Positions 1-9,568 are shown, counted from the stretch's first letter. The stretch is 64,000 nucleotides of DNA from Steroidobacteraceae bacterium (GCA_025451845.1 JANWJS010000020.1:1-64000); one strand, 5' to 3'. The notes: a model not told the origin generated them from the sequence alone. A program made the numbers and translations.

Positions 1-1622
1 CCCACATTGCTCTTCGGCAGCTCGTTGCGGAAGTAAACGTGCTTGGGGACCTTGTAGCCCGCGAGGGATTTGCGGCAGTAATCGATGACGTCTTGCTCGG
101 CGAGGTTGGGGTCCTTGCGCACGACATAGAGGGCGACGACTTCGCCGGAGTGCTCATCTGCTTGGGCGACCGCGGCGCACTCGAGGATGCCGGGGTGGGT
201 GGCGGCGACCTCTTCGACTTCGTTGGGGTAGACGTTGAAGCCTGAGACCAGGATCAGGTCCTTCTTGCGGTCCTTTATGAAGACGTAGCCACGCTCGTCC
301 ATGTAACCGACGTCGCCTGTGCGCAGCCAGCCGCCGGGGAGCATGACTTTGGCGGTCTCATCCGGGCGGTTCCAGTATCCGCGCATCACATTCGGACCGC
401 GGAAACAGATCTCACCGATCTCGCCGAGGGGAAGGTCCTGGCCCTGGTCGTCCTTGATGCTGATCTCGCCGGAGGGGACGGGCAGGCCGATGGAACCGTT
501 GTAATCCTCCGTCGTGGGATTGATGGCCGCGGCCGGCGAGGTTTCCGTGAGGCCCCAGGCTTGGGTGAGGATCTTGCCGGTGACGTCCTTCCAGCGCTTC
601 GCAACCGATTCCTGCACCGCCATGCCGCCGCCCAACGTCACCAGGAGATGGCTGAAATCGATCGAAGCAAACCCGGGCGCGTTCAGCAGTGCGTTGAATA
701 GCGTATTGACGCCGGTGAAGAAAGCGAACGGCTGCTTCCTGAGCTCTTTGAGCAGCGCCGGGCAGTCGCGAGGATTGATGATGAGAACGTTCTTCCAGCC
801 GAGGTGCGCGCAGAGCAGACAGTTGGCCGTGAGTGCAAACACGTGGTACAGCGGAATCGCCGTAACCACTATGCCCGCTCCTCGCGAGAATTGGCCCGCG
901 ACCCATGCCTCCGCCTGCAAGACGTTGGCGCTGACGTTACCATGTGTGAGCATCGCGCCCTTCGCCACACCCGTCGTACCGCCGGTGTATTGCAGAAACG
1001 CGATGTCATCAGGTCCCACATCGACAGGGTTGAGCGGGAGCTTGCGGCCGGCGCGGACCGCTTCGCGAAAATCCATGGCACCGGGGATGTGCCACTCGCG
1101 CACCTGCTTGCGGCGATGGCGCACGACGTAGTTGACGATCCATGATTTCGGGAACCCGAGGAAGTCGCCTGCGGCTGTCACCAGCACTTTTTGCAGGCGG
1201 GTGCGCGCGGCCACTTCCTGGACGACATGCGCGAAGTTCTCCAGCACGAGAATGGCCGTCGCGCCGGAGTCCTCGAGCTGGTGCTGCAGTTCCCGGGCGG
1301 TGTAGAGGGGGTTGGTATTTACGACAGTAAGGCCGGCCCGCAGAGCACCAAAGAGCGCGATGGGGTATTGCAGCGTATTGGGCAGCATGACGGCGATCCG
1401 GTCGCCTTTTGCCATGCCGGCCGACTGCAGCCAGGCGGCGAAGTCGCGGGTCAGCTCATCGAGCTGCGCGAAAGTTATGCTGCGGCCCATCTGCTCGAAT
1501 GACGGCAGGTCCCTGTAGGTCGTGCAGGCCTGGCGCAGCAGCTGCACGAGGGAGGTCATCCGGGACGGGTCGATCTCCGCCGGCACGCCGGGCGGATAGG
1601 ACTTCAGCCAGATTCGGTTCAT
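1..1622 (-). CDS. fadD: Long-chain fatty acid-CoA ligase, C-terminus cut by window edge
   Basis: Acyl-CoA synthetase of the AMP-binding (ANL) superfamily, which activates long-chain fatty acids to acyl-CoA via an acyl-adenylate for beta-oxidation or lipid synthesis. About 540 residues are visible from ATG at 1622 (MNRIWLKSYPPG...), and the reading frame runs off the left edge, probably only about 20 residues short of the usual ~560. The P-loop-like AMP-binding motif YTGGTTGVAKGAM lies near residue 211, and the visible C-terminal end (PKHVYFRNELPKSN) fits the FadD lid domain. The start agrees with other FadD proteins (MxKxWLxxYPxGVPxEI). The neighbouring thioesterase gene on the same strand performs the reverse reaction. 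Family call is secure. Confidence 0.93.
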   Translation of the reverse strand, partial: MNRIWLKSYPPGVPAEIDPSRMTSLVQLLRQACTTYRDLPSFEQMGRSITFAQLDELTRDFAAWLQSAGMAKGDRIAVMLPNTLQYPIALFGALRAGLTVVNTNPLYTARELQHQLEDSGATAILVLENFAHVVQEVAARTRLQKVLVTAAGDFLGFPKSWIVNYVVRHRRKQVREWHIPGAMDFREAVRAGRKLPLNPVDVGPDDIAFLQYTGGTTGVAKGAMLTHGNVSANVLQAEAWVAGQFSRGAGIVVTAIPLYHVFALTANCLLCAHLGWKNVLIINPRDCPALLKELRKQPFAFFTGVNTLFNALLNAPGFASIDFSHLLVTLGGGMAVQESVAKRWKDVTGKILTQAWGLTETSPAAAINPTTEDYNGSIGLPVPSGEISIKDDQGQDLPLGEIGEICFRGPNVMRGYWNRPDETAKVMLPGGWLRTGDVGYMDERGYVFIKDRKKDLILVSGFNVYPNEVEEVAATHPGILECAAVAQADEHSGEVVALYVVRKDPNLAEQDVIDYCRKSLAGYKVPKHVYFRNELPKSNV

Positions 1623-1631
1623 CTCACCCCC

Positions 1632-2279
1632 TCAGCGGCTCTTCTTCAACATCGGCTTGAGATACGGCCATAGCGTATCCAGTACGAGTGGCTCCCCTTG
1701 CGCATTGGGATGCAGCCCATCTTGCTGCATCAGATGCGGATCGAGAGCCACCCTCCGCAACAGGAAGGGTACCAGGGCCGTGTGAAATTGCTGTGCCACA
1801 CTCGGATACATGCGCGCGAACTGCTTGGCATACCTCGGTCCGTAGTTCGGCGGAATGAGCAAGCCGACGAGCAGCACGCGCGCACCGGCGGTCTCGGCCA
1901 GCCGGATCATGTCGGCTAGGCGCTGGCGCGCCAGGGTGAGCGGCAGGCCCCGCAGGGCATCGTTGGCACCCAGCTCCAGTACCAGGATGCCGGGCTGCGT
2001 GCGCCGCAGCTCCCTGGGCAGGCGGGCGAGGCCGCCGGTGGTGGTCTCTCCGCTGACGCTGGCGTTGATCACCTGGTACCCGTAACCTTGCGCTTTGAGG
2101 CGCGCGATGAGCAGCGCCACCCAACCCTGCTCCGGCCGAAGGCCGTGTGCGGCGCTCAAGCTGTCGCCGAACACGAGAATGGTATGGTCGGACGCCACCG
2201 CGTTCTGGAGCGCGATGAACATCAATCCGATCCCGAAAACCAGCGCCCAAGCGCCGGCGGTCCGCCGCAGCGTTCTCAA
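1632..2279 (-). CDS. tesA: Periplasmic GDSL thioesterase I / arylesterase / lysophospholipase L1
   Basis: SGNH/GDSL hydrolase, about 215 residues, close to E. coli TesA. It contains the GDS nucleophile block (VFGDSLSAAHG, Ser about 40), the ELGANDALRG oxyanion-hole block and the C-terminal DGLHPN with catalytic Asp and His. I chose the TTG at 2279 because it gives a proper signal peptide (basic RTLRR, hydrophobic core, cleavage after AVA) and has GAGG nine bases upstream. The first ATG in the region, at 2222, would remove most of the signal peptide. A GTG at 2294 is another option. It lies next to divergent ybbA, the same order as in E. coli, and the two 5' ends overlap. It ends about 10 bases before the fadD start, so the two may be cotranscribed. 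Confidence 0.88.
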   Translation of the reverse strand: MRTLRRTAGAWALVFGIGLMFIALQNAVASDHTILVFGDSLSAAHGLRPEQGWVALLIARLKAQGYGYQVINASVSGETTTGGLARLPRELRRTQPGILVLELGANDALRGLPLTLARQRLADMIRLAETAGARVLLVGLLIPPNYGPRYAKQFARMYPSVAQQFHTALVPFLLRRVALDPHLMQQDGLHPNAQGEPLVLDTLWPYLKPMLKKSR

Positions 2280-2928
2280 GGCCGAGCACCTCACTAAGCA
2301 GGTCCAGAGTCCCGAAGGCCTGTTGACTATTGTGCACGACGTCTCGCTCGACATCGCATCGGGTGAATCGGTTGCAGTAGTCGGGCCCTCCGGGGCCGGC
2401 AAGTCCACTCTGCTTGCCCTGCTCGCCGGGCTCGACCTGCCGAGCCTCGGTAGCGTGCTCCTGGAAGGTCGGGACCTCACCCGCCTCGACGAGGACGGCC
2501 GCGCCCTCGTGCGGGCGCAGCGGGTCGGGTTCGTCTTCCAGTCGTTCCACCTCATCCCATCGCTCACGGCGCTGGAGAACGTCATGCTGCCCCTGGAGCT
2601 CGCGGGGCATGCAGGGGCGCGCCACGCGGCACTGGAGACACTGCGCCAGGTTGACCTGCAAGAGAGAGCGCGTCACTACCCGCGCCAGCTCTCTGGCGGC
2701 GAGCAGCAGCGCGTTGCGCTCGCGCGCGCCTTCGTTACGCAGCCGGCAGTGCTTTTCGCGGATGAGCCGACGGGCAATCTCGATGCAGCGACGGGCGCCA
2801 GGATCGGACAATTGCTCTTCGAGATGAATGCGCACTCCCGCACGACCCTGGTGCTGGTGACTCACGACAACGATCTCGCCACCCGCTGCGAGCGGACCGT
2901 CCACATGGAAGCTGGCGGGCTGAGATAG
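2215..2928 (+). CDS. ybbA: ABC transporter ATP-binding protein, YbbA/LolD type
   Basis: ATPase subunit (about 237 aa) of a MacB/LolD-like ABC system. Walker [10 protein letters not shown] is at residues 57-65, the signature LSGGEQQ at about 159-165, and Walker [10 protein letters not shown] at about 179-187. The Q-loop region [18 protein letters not shown] is typical of the YbbA/LolD branch. ATG 2215 follows GGAG in the preceding bases, and its 5' end overlaps divergent tesA by about 65 bases. The permease ybbP starts six bases after the stop, so the two form an operon. The substrate of YbbAP is not firmly known; mechanical extraction of lipids or hydrophobic compounds from the inner membrane is an inference from family members. 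Confidence 0.92.
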   Translation: MNINPIPKTSAQAPAVRRSVLKAEHLTKQVQSPEGLLTIVHDVSLDIASGESVAVVGPSGAGKSTLLALLAGLDLPSLGSVLLEGRDLTRLDEDGRALVRAQRVGFVFQSFHLIPSLTALENVMLPLELAGHAGARHAALETLRQVDLQERARHYPRQLSGGEQQRVALARAFVTQPAVLFADEPTGNLDAATGARIGQLLFEMNAHSRTTLVLVTHDNDLATRCERTVHMEAGGLR

Positions 2929-2933
2929 CGGAC

Positions 2934-5432
2934 ATGCGCGCCGTCCTGCTGTCGATGCGCATGCTGTCCAGGGAATGGCGCTCGGGTGAGCTCGGCGTGC
3001 TGCTTCTCGCGCTCACCGTCGCGGTCGCGGCGCTCACGGGCGTCGGCTTCCTGGTGAGCCGGATCAGCGCCACGGTGGCGATGCAGGCCACCCAGGTGCT
3101 CGCCGCCGACATACGCTTGGAGTCGCCGCAGCCCATCGATGCAGCGGATTTCGCGGCGGCGCGTCAGGGGGGGCTCCAGACTGCGCGGGCCACCAGCTTC
3201 CTCAGTGTGGTGTTCGCGGGCGATCAGAGTCAGCTCACGGACATCGACGCCGTGGCGGGCGGTTACCCGTTGCGCGGCAAGGTGACAGTGGCGGATCAGG
3301 CGTTCGCCCAGGGGCGGGGAGCAGTCCCCGGGGTCCCGCTGCGGGGGGAGGTTTGGCCGGACTCCAGGCTGCTTGCGGCGCTCGGCGGTCATATCGGCTC
3401 TCGGCTGAGCATCGGGGCGGCCGATTTTCGCATCGGACGCGTGCTGATCTCCAGACCAGACCAAGGGGGTACGTTCACGGGACTCGTCCCCAATCTCCTC
3501 ATGAACGCCTCCGACCTGCCTCGGACGCAGCTCATCCAACCCGGCAGCCGCGTGACGTATGCCGCGCTCTTTGCCGGTGTGCCCGATCGCATTGCGGCGT
3601 TCAAACAGTGGCTCGGGACGCACAAGCGTGCCAGTGAGCGTCTGCGGGACATCTCCAGCACGAGCCCGCAGATCAAGAGCGCGGTCGATCGTGCCGGACG
3701 CTTCCTCAGTCTCGCGAGCCTCGTCGCGGTTCTCCTCTGCGCCACGGCGGTGGCAATGTCGGCGCGCCGTTATGTCGGCAGGCACCTGGACTCCGTGGCA
3801 TTGCTGAAGACATTGGGGGCCACAAGAGGATTTACGATCTGGCTGACGACCCTGCAGCTCCTCACAGTGGCGTTGCTCGCCGCTGCGGTCGGGTCTGCGA
3901 TCGGATTCGCGGCCCAGGAGTGGCTTGTGTACGCGCTGCGCGGTCTTCTGGCCAGCAGTGCGCTGCCCGCGGCAAGCCTCATGCCGATCGGCATGGGCTT
4001 TCTGACCGCCGTTGCACTGCTTGCGGGCTTCGCGTTGCCGCCGCTCCTTCAGCTCTCGCGTGTGCCGGCGATCCGCGTGTTGCGACGTGACATCGGACCG
4101 CCGCGGCCGCTGGTCTTGCTGGCCTTTGGGCCAGCGGTGGCGGTCGTCGTGCTGCTGATCTACTGGGTCGTGCTGGACTGGAAGCTCTTCCTCGGCTTCA
4201 CCGCTGGGTTGGCAGCGTTCATCGCCTTGCTCGCTCTGGCCGGCGCGCTGCTCGTCATGGCCGCGGGCCGCCTGCGCGCCGGGGGTGGGGTCGCTTGGCG
4301 ATATGGTGTTGCCAGTCTCAGCCGGCGCAAAGCCGAGAGCGTGCTGCAGATCGTCGCCTTCGGCACCGGCATCATGGCGCTGCTCCTCCTCGGGATCATC
4401 CGCAGTGATCTCGACGGTGACTGGCGCAGGAGCCTGCCGGCCGATCTGCCTAACTATTTCTTCATCAACATCCCACCGGAGAGCCGTGATGCCTTCATCA
4501 CGTATCTGCGCGCGCGCGGCGCGCAGACCTCTCGCGTGCTGCCGATGATTCGCGGCCGGCTGACCGCGATCGATGGCCGGTCCGTGGAGAAGTTGCGCTT
4601 CGCTGATCATCGGGGAGAGGAGTTTGCCAATCGCGAGCAGAACCTCACCTGGTCGGCCACGCTGGGCGCCGACAACCGTGTGGTCGCCGGCCGCTGGTGG
4701 ACAGCGGCAGACAACGGACAACCGCTCGCGTCCATCTCGACGGAGTTCGAGCAGTGGCTCGGTTTGCGGCTCGGCGATCGACTCACCTTCGATATAGCGG
4801 GCGAGACGTTCACCGTACGTGTGGCGAGTATCCGCAAGGTCAAGTGGGACAGCTTCAGGCCCAACTTCTTCATCGTGTTCGTCCCGGGACTGCTCGACAA
4901 AGTCGCCGGCACCTATCTGACGAGCGCCTATCTCGCCCCCGGCGCCGCCGAATCTCTGGCGAAACTCGCACACCGGTTCCCGAGCGTCTCCATATTCGAC
5001 ATCGATGATCTGCTCGCGGACGTGCGTTCCGTACTCGACAAGGCCGTGTTGGCCGTGCAGAGCGTGTTCGCCTTCACGTTGCTCGCAGGATTGACGGTGC
5101 TGCTCGCCGCCGTGCAGTCGAGCCGCGACGAGCGGCGCTATGAGAGTGCGATCCTGCGCACTCTGGGTGCGAGTCGCCGCACTGTATTGCAAGGCGTGCT
5201 GGCCGAGTTTGCTGCGCTCGGCGTTCTTTCCGGACTCATCGCGGCGGCCGGCGCCTCGGTCGCGGCGTACTTCCTCACGACACGGGTCCTCGACCTGCCA
5301 TATGTCTTCAGTCTCTGGGCGTGCATCATCGGGCTCCTGGGCGGCGGATTCGTCGTGGTGGCCAGCGGCTGGCTGGCGACGCGCTCCGTAGTGCGCCAGC
5401 CGCCCCTAGCGACTTTGCGCGCGGACCTTTGA
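2934..5432 (+). CDS. ybbP: ABC transporter permease, YbbP/FtsX family
   Basis: Large permease of 832 residues with two FtsX-type membrane modules. An N-terminal membrane segment is followed by a periplasmic domain, three membrane helices around residues 260-380, further helices around 385-445 and 470-490, a second periplasmic domain (about 490-700) and three closing helices ending near residue 825. This layout is that of E. coli YbbP, the partner of YbbA, and the gene follows the ATPase by six bases. SxxxERRYExAxLRTLGASR just before the last helices is the FtsX coupling segment. The transported substrate cannot be read from sequence. Confidence 0.92.
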   Translation: MRAVLLSMRMLSREWRSGELGVLLLALTVAVAALTGVGFLVSRISATVAMQATQVLAADIRLESPQPIDAADFAAARQGGLQTARATSFLSVVFAGDQSQLTDIDAVAGGYPLRGKVTVADQAFAQGRGAVPGVPLRGEVWPDSRLLAALGGHIGSRLSIGAADFRIGRVLISRPDQGGTFTGLVPNLLMNASDLPRTQLIQPGSRVTYAALFAGVPDRIAAFKQWLGTHKRASERLRDISSTSPQIKSAVDRAGRFLSLASLVAVLLCATAVAMSARRYVGRHLDSVALLKTLGATRGFTIWLTTLQLLTVALLAAAVGSAIGFAAQEWLVYALRGLLASSALPAASLMPIGMGFLTAVALLAGFALPPLLQLSRVPAIRVLRRDIGPPRPLVLLAFGPAVAVVVLLIYWVVLDWKLFLGFTAGLAAFIALLALAGALLVMAAGRLRAGGGVAWRYGVASLSRRKAESVLQIVAFGTGIMALLLLGIIRSDLDGDWRRSLPADLPNYFFINIPPESRDAFITYLRARGAQTSRVLPMIRGRLTAIDGRSVEKLRFADHRGEEFANREQNLTWSATLGADNRVVAGRWWTAADNGQPLASISTEFEQWLGLRLGDRLTFDIAGETFTVRVASIRKVKWDSFRPNFFIVFVPGLLDKVAGTYLTSAYLAPGAAESLAKLAHRFPSVSIFDIDDLLADVRSVLDKAVLAVQSVFAFTLLAGLTVLLAAVQSSRDERRYESAILRTLGASRRTVLQGVLAEFAALGVLSGLIAAAGASVAAYFLTTRVLDLPYVFSLWACIIGLLGGGFVVVASGWLATRSVVRQPPLATLRADL

Positions 5433-5572
5433 ACGGACTCACAGCGCCCACGAGCGCACCGACGGTATGCTCTCCAATCAATTTCCACTCGCGCCTGAAG
5501 GCAGCGGATGGCGCTGACTGCCAGCAGCGCCGGGCCAGGACACATTACGTTAAGCGGGAGAGTTGGGTAGCA

Positions 5573-6127
5573 ATGCTGGGAAAATCACCGCAAGAGCGCG
5601 GCCCCGCGAGCGATATCTCAGCCGACGATCCTACCGTCGAGCTGGACGTCCTCGAGACGACGATGTCAATCGAGGGCGCCCGAGCGCTGCGCCACGATGC
5701 GCATGGCCTTATTCCCTCGCCGATCCCGCGGGCTTGGATTGTCGAGGGCGCCCCTGCCGCACGCAGCAAGCGTCTCGCCGTCACCAGCGACCAGCTCGCC
5801 GCCACGTGGATGTGGGACTGCACGTCCGGCCGGTTCAACTGGTTCTACGATGACGACGAAATCGTTCACGTGTTGGAAGGGGCCGTCATCATCGAGGACG
5901 CTGCCGGCCTGCAGAAGCACCTGCAGGCGGGTGACACGTTTCTCTTCCCCGCGGGTTCGCGGTATGAGTGGACCGTCCCGACCTACGTCCGACGAATCGC
6001 GTTCTTGCATCCACCGCTGTCGCGAGAGCTCAAGATCATCCGCGGAATCCTCAAGCGCCTGACTGCACCATTCCGCCATAAGCCGGCGGTCGCGGCAGAT
6101 CGGGACCATCGAACTCCTGATCCCTGA
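5573..6127 (+). CDS. Cupin-domain protein (cupin_3/DUF861-like)
   Basis: About 184 residues with one cupin fold. Motif 1 region FNWFYDDDEIVHVLEGAVIIED and motif 2 region GDTFLFPAGSRYEW resemble the cupin_3 family (ureidoglycolate lyase-like), in which a Trp/Tyr-rich strand precedes the EIVHVLEG block. The last 45 residues (LKIIRGILKRL...) are basic and may sit on a membrane surface; that is inference. Upstream in-frame sequence is open, so the start is uncertain. I chose ATG 5573, which follows GGGAGAG, over upstream codons that give an arginine-rich, unlikely N-terminus. It stands alone between ybbP and the opposite-strand DUF427 gene. The enzymatic role is unknown. Confidence 0.7.
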   Translation: MLGKSPQERGPASDISADDPTVELDVLETTMSIEGARALRHDAHGLIPSPIPRAWIVEGAPAARSKRLAVTSDQLAATWMWDCTSGRFNWFYDDDEIVHVLEGAVIIEDAAGLQKHLQAGDTFLFPAGSRYEWTVPTYVRRIAFLHPPLSRELKIIRGILKRLTAPFRHKPAVAADRDHRTPDP

Positions 6128-6167
6128 ATCGCATACGCATCAGCACTCGCGAGCATCATCCGGCGTC

Positions 6168-6560
6168 TCACGACACGCGTACGTGGATGTTGCGATACTT
6201 ATCGTCGTAGAAGGCCAGCCTGTCTTTCAATGCCTGGTGCTCATCGAAGGGCTCTTCGTAGGTCCAGACGGCGTCGTCCAACTTGCCGCCGTCAGCGCCG
6301 CCGTCCATCGACAGGCTGAAGTAGCTCGCGGTGCCCTTGAACGGGCACTGACTGCTCGTGGCGGTGCGCTCGAGCTTGTCCATGCTGACATCGGTGCGCG
6401 GAAAGTAATACCTGGCAGGACTGCCATCCTCGTCAACGCGAATCACGTGGCGCGAGTCGGCGAGTACCTCTCCGTTGAGCTCGACCGTAACGCGCCCGCC
6501 GATCGGCGTCTCCAGCACTTTGTGCTCAGGCCATTTCTGGTGTCCGGGTGACTTGCTCAT
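6168..6560 (-). CDS. DUF427 domain protein
   Basis: About 130 residues matching the DUF427 family, a small beta-tent fold protein of unknown activity. Recognisable family features are the PEHKVLETPIGGRVTVELNGEVLADS opening (read as blocks), the PRTDVSM segment and the CPFKGTASYFSL motif near residue 75, followed by W-Y-E-P-F near the C-terminus. ATG 6560 is preceded by a strong GGAGG five bases upstream, which decides the start over an in-frame upstream ATG at 6638. It lies downstream of the EAL/HDOD gene on the same strand with about 80 bases between. Confidence 0.85.
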   Translation of the reverse strand: MSKSPGHQKWPEHKVLETPIGGRVTVELNGEVLADSRHVIRVDEDGSPARYYFPRTDVSMDKLERTATSSQCPFKGTASYFSLSMDGGADGGKLDDAVWTYEEPFDEHQALKDRLAFYDDKYRNIHVRVS

Positions 6561-6641
6561 TCTGGCCTCCTTCGTGAAGGTGGACCGGGAATCGAGCGAA
6601 GGAGCAGTTCCCGTGCCCACACTGGGACGGCGCAGCATCAG

Positions 6642-7868
6642 TCAGGTGGCGTGGGACAGCAGCGCCTGCGACTGCTCGGCCCAGAAGAGTGCATTCATAT
6701 AGGCGGCCCGGATCAGGTGCGGTGCCAGGTGAGCATACACCGCGCGATCCCAAACACCTCGTTCGTAGGCGCGCGTGCACTGCAGCGCCTCGCCGAGAGG
6801 GCCTTCGCCGGCGATGAGCGCCTTTGCCACAGCAGGCGTGAGCGGCAGCTCCTCCACCACCTTGCGGGTCGGAAGTCCGAGCAGCGCGTTGAGGAGCGAA
6901 AAGAGCCCCGTGATGAAGAACGGGCCGGCATCGCGCGTGCCTGCCAGCTTGCCGAGCTGCTCGCACATGCGCGCGCGAGTCATGGCCTGAACGATAAGGC
7001 TCGGCGGCCGGTCATCGAGTCCCTGCAGGCAGAGCAACCCGCAGAGCTGACGCAGCGTGTCGACGCCGAGAATGATGATGGCCTGACGGATGGAGTCGAT
7101 CTTGCGCGGCAGGTTATAGTAGCTCGAGTTGATGCAGCGCATCACCCGGTACGAGAGGGATACGTCCTGGCTGAGTAAGCGCTCGACCTCATCGAGCGAG
7201 TAGCCCTCGCTTTGCAGCGAGGCGGCGAGGCGTAGTGCCCCGAGCCGGCTAACCGGCACGCGTCGCGCGCTGAAGGTCTCGGGCCGATGCAGGAAATTGC
7301 CCTGAAAGCCGGTGAATCCCAGCCCGATGCAGCGCTCGAAATCTTCACGGCTCTCGACGTTCTCCGCGATGAGCTGCAGACCCGCGGCCCGCAGCTCTCG
7401 CGCGAGGCGGCCGAGCTCGTCGGGGGGAGGATGGGTGACCTCCAGCTTCACCATGTCCGCCACTTCCAGCAGTCGTTGATCGCTGCCCCGTGGCGAGTAA
7501 TCATCGAGCGCTATGCGATGGCCACGCGAACGCAGCGTGCGGATGTTCTCGAAGACCTGAGGACTGGCGCGCACATCTTCCAGGATCTCGACGACGACTC
7601 TCCCGGCTTGCAGCGGCAAGTCGGGCAGCTTCGCCAATAGCTCTTCCGGAAAATTGATGTGCACCGGCAACCCGCCCGCCAGGCGATCGAGGCCGATCTC
7701 GAGGGCCGCGCCCGCGATGACCTCGAGAGTGGCACCCCCGGGATCGCCGATTTGCGCGGCGCGATTTGAAGGAGAGGCGCGGTAGAGCAACTCGTAAGCT
7801 ACGACGGCCATCGAAGCGTCGTAGATAGGCTGCCGTGCCACAAAGACTTCTGGGCGGCCGGAACTCAC
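6642..7868 (-). CDS. EAL-HDOD signalling protein (YuxH-like), EAL part degenerate
   Basis: A 408-residue protein with an N-terminal EAL fold (about 10-200) and a C-terminal HDOD domain (about 205-400). The EAL catalytic positions are lost: YELLYR replaces ExLxR, LDDYS replaces DDFG, and the KxD and AEGVE blocks read KLE and AENVES. It is therefore probably not a phosphodiesterase but a c-di-GMP binding or protein interaction module, as known for the YuxH/CdgJ type. Its ATG overlaps the stop of the upstream gene (ATGA), so the two are translationally coupled. Part of a signalling cluster reaching to 14.5 kb. Confidence 0.9.
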   Translation of the reverse strand: MSSGRPEVFVARQPIYDASMAVVAYELLYRASPSNRAAQIGDPGGATLEVIAGAALEIGLDRLAGGLPVHINFPEELLAKLPDLPLQAGRVVVEILEDVRASPQVFENIRTLRSRGHRIALDDYSPRGSDQRLLEVADMVKLEVTHPPPDELGRLARELRAAGLQLIAENVESREDFERCIGLGFTGFQGNFLHRPETFSARRVPVSRLGALRLAASLQSEGYSLDEVERLLSQDVSLSYRVMRCINSSYYNLPRKIDSIRQAIIILGVDTLRQLCGLLCLQGLDDRPPSLIVQAMTRARMCEQLGKLAGTRDAGPFFITGLFSLLNALLGLPTRKVVEELPLTPAVAKALIAGEGPLGEALQCTRAYERGVWDRAVYAHLAPHLIRAAYMNALFWAEQSQALLSHAT

Positions 7869-9373
7869 TGGGTTGCCCGGACGCCTATCGTTACCCAGGA
7901 GTCCGGTTGTGGCTGGCCCTGCCAGCTGAGACCCTCGATGGTGAGCTGGTAGTCGCCCGGACCGAGAGCCGTGCTGTTGAGCGCGATCCTCAGATTGCTG
8001 TCGGAGTCTTTGGCGAGGTGGTCGATGATGGCGACGCGGCCCTGATTGATGCGGTCGATCGTAATGCGGAAGAGCCGATAGGGTGACCGCGACTCGTCGA
8101 TCCGGAGGTCTGCGAGCTGTGCTTCACTGCCGCCGCCGATGATGATGGCTGGTGTATTCGAGGCGCCGTCACGGCTCGGCAGCAGGTGGATATCGCGGGT
8201 ACTGGTGGCCGGATCCAGCGGGCGCTCGGTCGCTTCCTGCTGCAGATTGGCAATCTGGCGCGTCTTCTCGGCGCTGCTGTTGGCGGTGAGCGCGAGCGCG
8301 ATCGCCAGCGCCAGCGTGGCGCCGAGGAGTCCGAGAACGATCTGCAGCTTCTGCCAGAAGGGTTTCGGCACCTCCGCCCATGGCTCGGGCTTGCCGCTGG
8401 CATCCAGCAGGCGCAGCGCGGCGTTCACCCGCTCCGGAATCCCCAGCTCATCGAGCAGCTCGGGGTTGTCGCGGCAAAAGCGCTCGAAGTCGGTCGCGCC
8501 CTTGATGGGCAGCCGGCCGGAGAGATAGCGCTCGACCACCTGATTGCGAGCGATGAAATCCCGATCCATCAGATCGGGAGCCCGTGCCGCCCCCTGCGCA
8601 GCGATATCACCGACAGATGGCGCGGCGGACGGCGGTGATGCGGCCTGAGCGGAGGGCGCCGGAGGCGATACGACCGGTGGTAATGCCGCCGGCGGTAGCA
8701 CGGTTTGAGGGGATGAGGCCGGAGGCGATACGACCGGTATCAATGCGGTCGTTGCTGATGCGGCCGGCGTCGATGCAACCGGCGGCGGTACGACCGCACC
8801 TGACGCGGCCTCGGGCGATGAGGAGGCCGGCCGCAATGCAGCCAACGGCGATGCAGCGGCCGACGGTGAGGCAGCCGCTGGCGGTCGGGATGCGGCCGCG
8901 GGCGCCGTCGTTGCCGGGCTAGAGGCCGCCGAGCCAGGCGTCGCCGCGGCAACTGTAGCGCCGGCTGGCTTCGCGGGGATCCGTGGCGCGCCAGTGGGGT
9001 TTCCCTCCGTCGGCGTCTTGCTGCGGAACAAGACGGGCGCTGGCGGCGTGGAAGCCGGCTCCGCCGCTGGTCGCGGGCGGCTTGCCAAGGGCTTCGGAGG
9101 CCGCTTGCTCTCGCGCTGGCGGGCCTCAGGCGCTTCCGCTGCCGGGGTGGCGGGCCGCGGGGTCGGCGGCGGCTCGCTTGCCAGAAGCAGCGTCTCCGGG
9201 TCGATCAGGTCTTCGATGTCGTCGGCCAGGCGCTCTGGCGGCGGCGGTGCGGGCACAGCCGCGCCCGCTCGTCCGTCGACGTGCGGCTCGCTCGACGCGA
9301 GCGCGTCGAGAGGAGCCTCCACCGGCAGGTCGGTCAAAGGCTCGGGAATCGGGCGAGATCTGGAATCCATCAT
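7865..9373 (-). CDS. Pro/Ala-rich single-pass membrane protein, function unknown
   Basis: 502 residues, not recognised as a named family. Residues about 40-255 are a low-complexity Pro/Ala/Ser-rich stretch. It is followed by a folded region (about 270-330, starting DLMDRDFIARNQVVERYL) that is probably cytoplasmic, one membrane helix (about 350-372, LQIVLGLLGATLALAIALAL), and a C-terminal extracytoplasmic domain of about 125 residues, rich in beta-strand patterns, ending PDSWVTIGVRATQ. The layout suggests a linker or stalk protein carrying a periplasmic sensor-like domain. Stop and start overlap with the downstream EAL-HDOD gene, so a shared signalling role is inferred. Confidence 0.75.
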   Translation of the reverse strand: MMDSRSRPIPEPLTDLPVEAPLDALASSEPHVDGRAGAAVPAPPPPERLADDIEDLIDPETLLLASEPPPTPRPATPAAEAPEARQRESKRPPKPLASRPRPAAEPASTPPAPVLFRSKTPTEGNPTGAPRIPAKPAGATVAAATPGSAASSPATTAPAAASRPPAAASPSAAASPLAALRPASSSPEAASGAVVPPPVASTPAASATTALIPVVSPPASSPQTVLPPAALPPVVSPPAPSAQAASPPSAAPSVGDIAAQGAARAPDLMDRDFIARNQVVERYLSGRLPIKGATDFERFCRDNPELLDELGIPERVNAALRLLDASGKPEPWAEVPKPFWQKLQIVLGLLGATLALAIALALTANSSAEKTRQIANLQQEATERPLDPATSTRDIHLLPSRDGASNTPAIIIGGGSEAQLADLRIDESRSPYRLFRITIDRINQGRVAIIDHLAKDSDSNLRIALNSTALGPGDYQLTIEGLSWQGQPQPDSWVTIGVRATQ

Positions 9374-9568
9374 GTCTGGTGCGATCTCCGGCAGGCAGAC
9401 TGCGATCCTGCAACGCGGCCGGACCTAAGCCAACGCGCCGGCTCACAGAGGGGATCAGTCCGTCCTCGAATCGTGACCCCGGTCCCAGTTCAGTCTCGCG
9501 GCGGCGAGATGCCGCACCGGTACTGGTTCACACTTCGTGCCGGCCGCCTGAGCTAAATTGCCCCCGCG

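Noticed and set aside
2862-5192. 776-aa minus-strand reading frame opposite ybbP
   Set aside because: Arg/Gly/Gln-rich with no family pattern and fully opposite a clear ABC permease; a GC-rich shadow frame.
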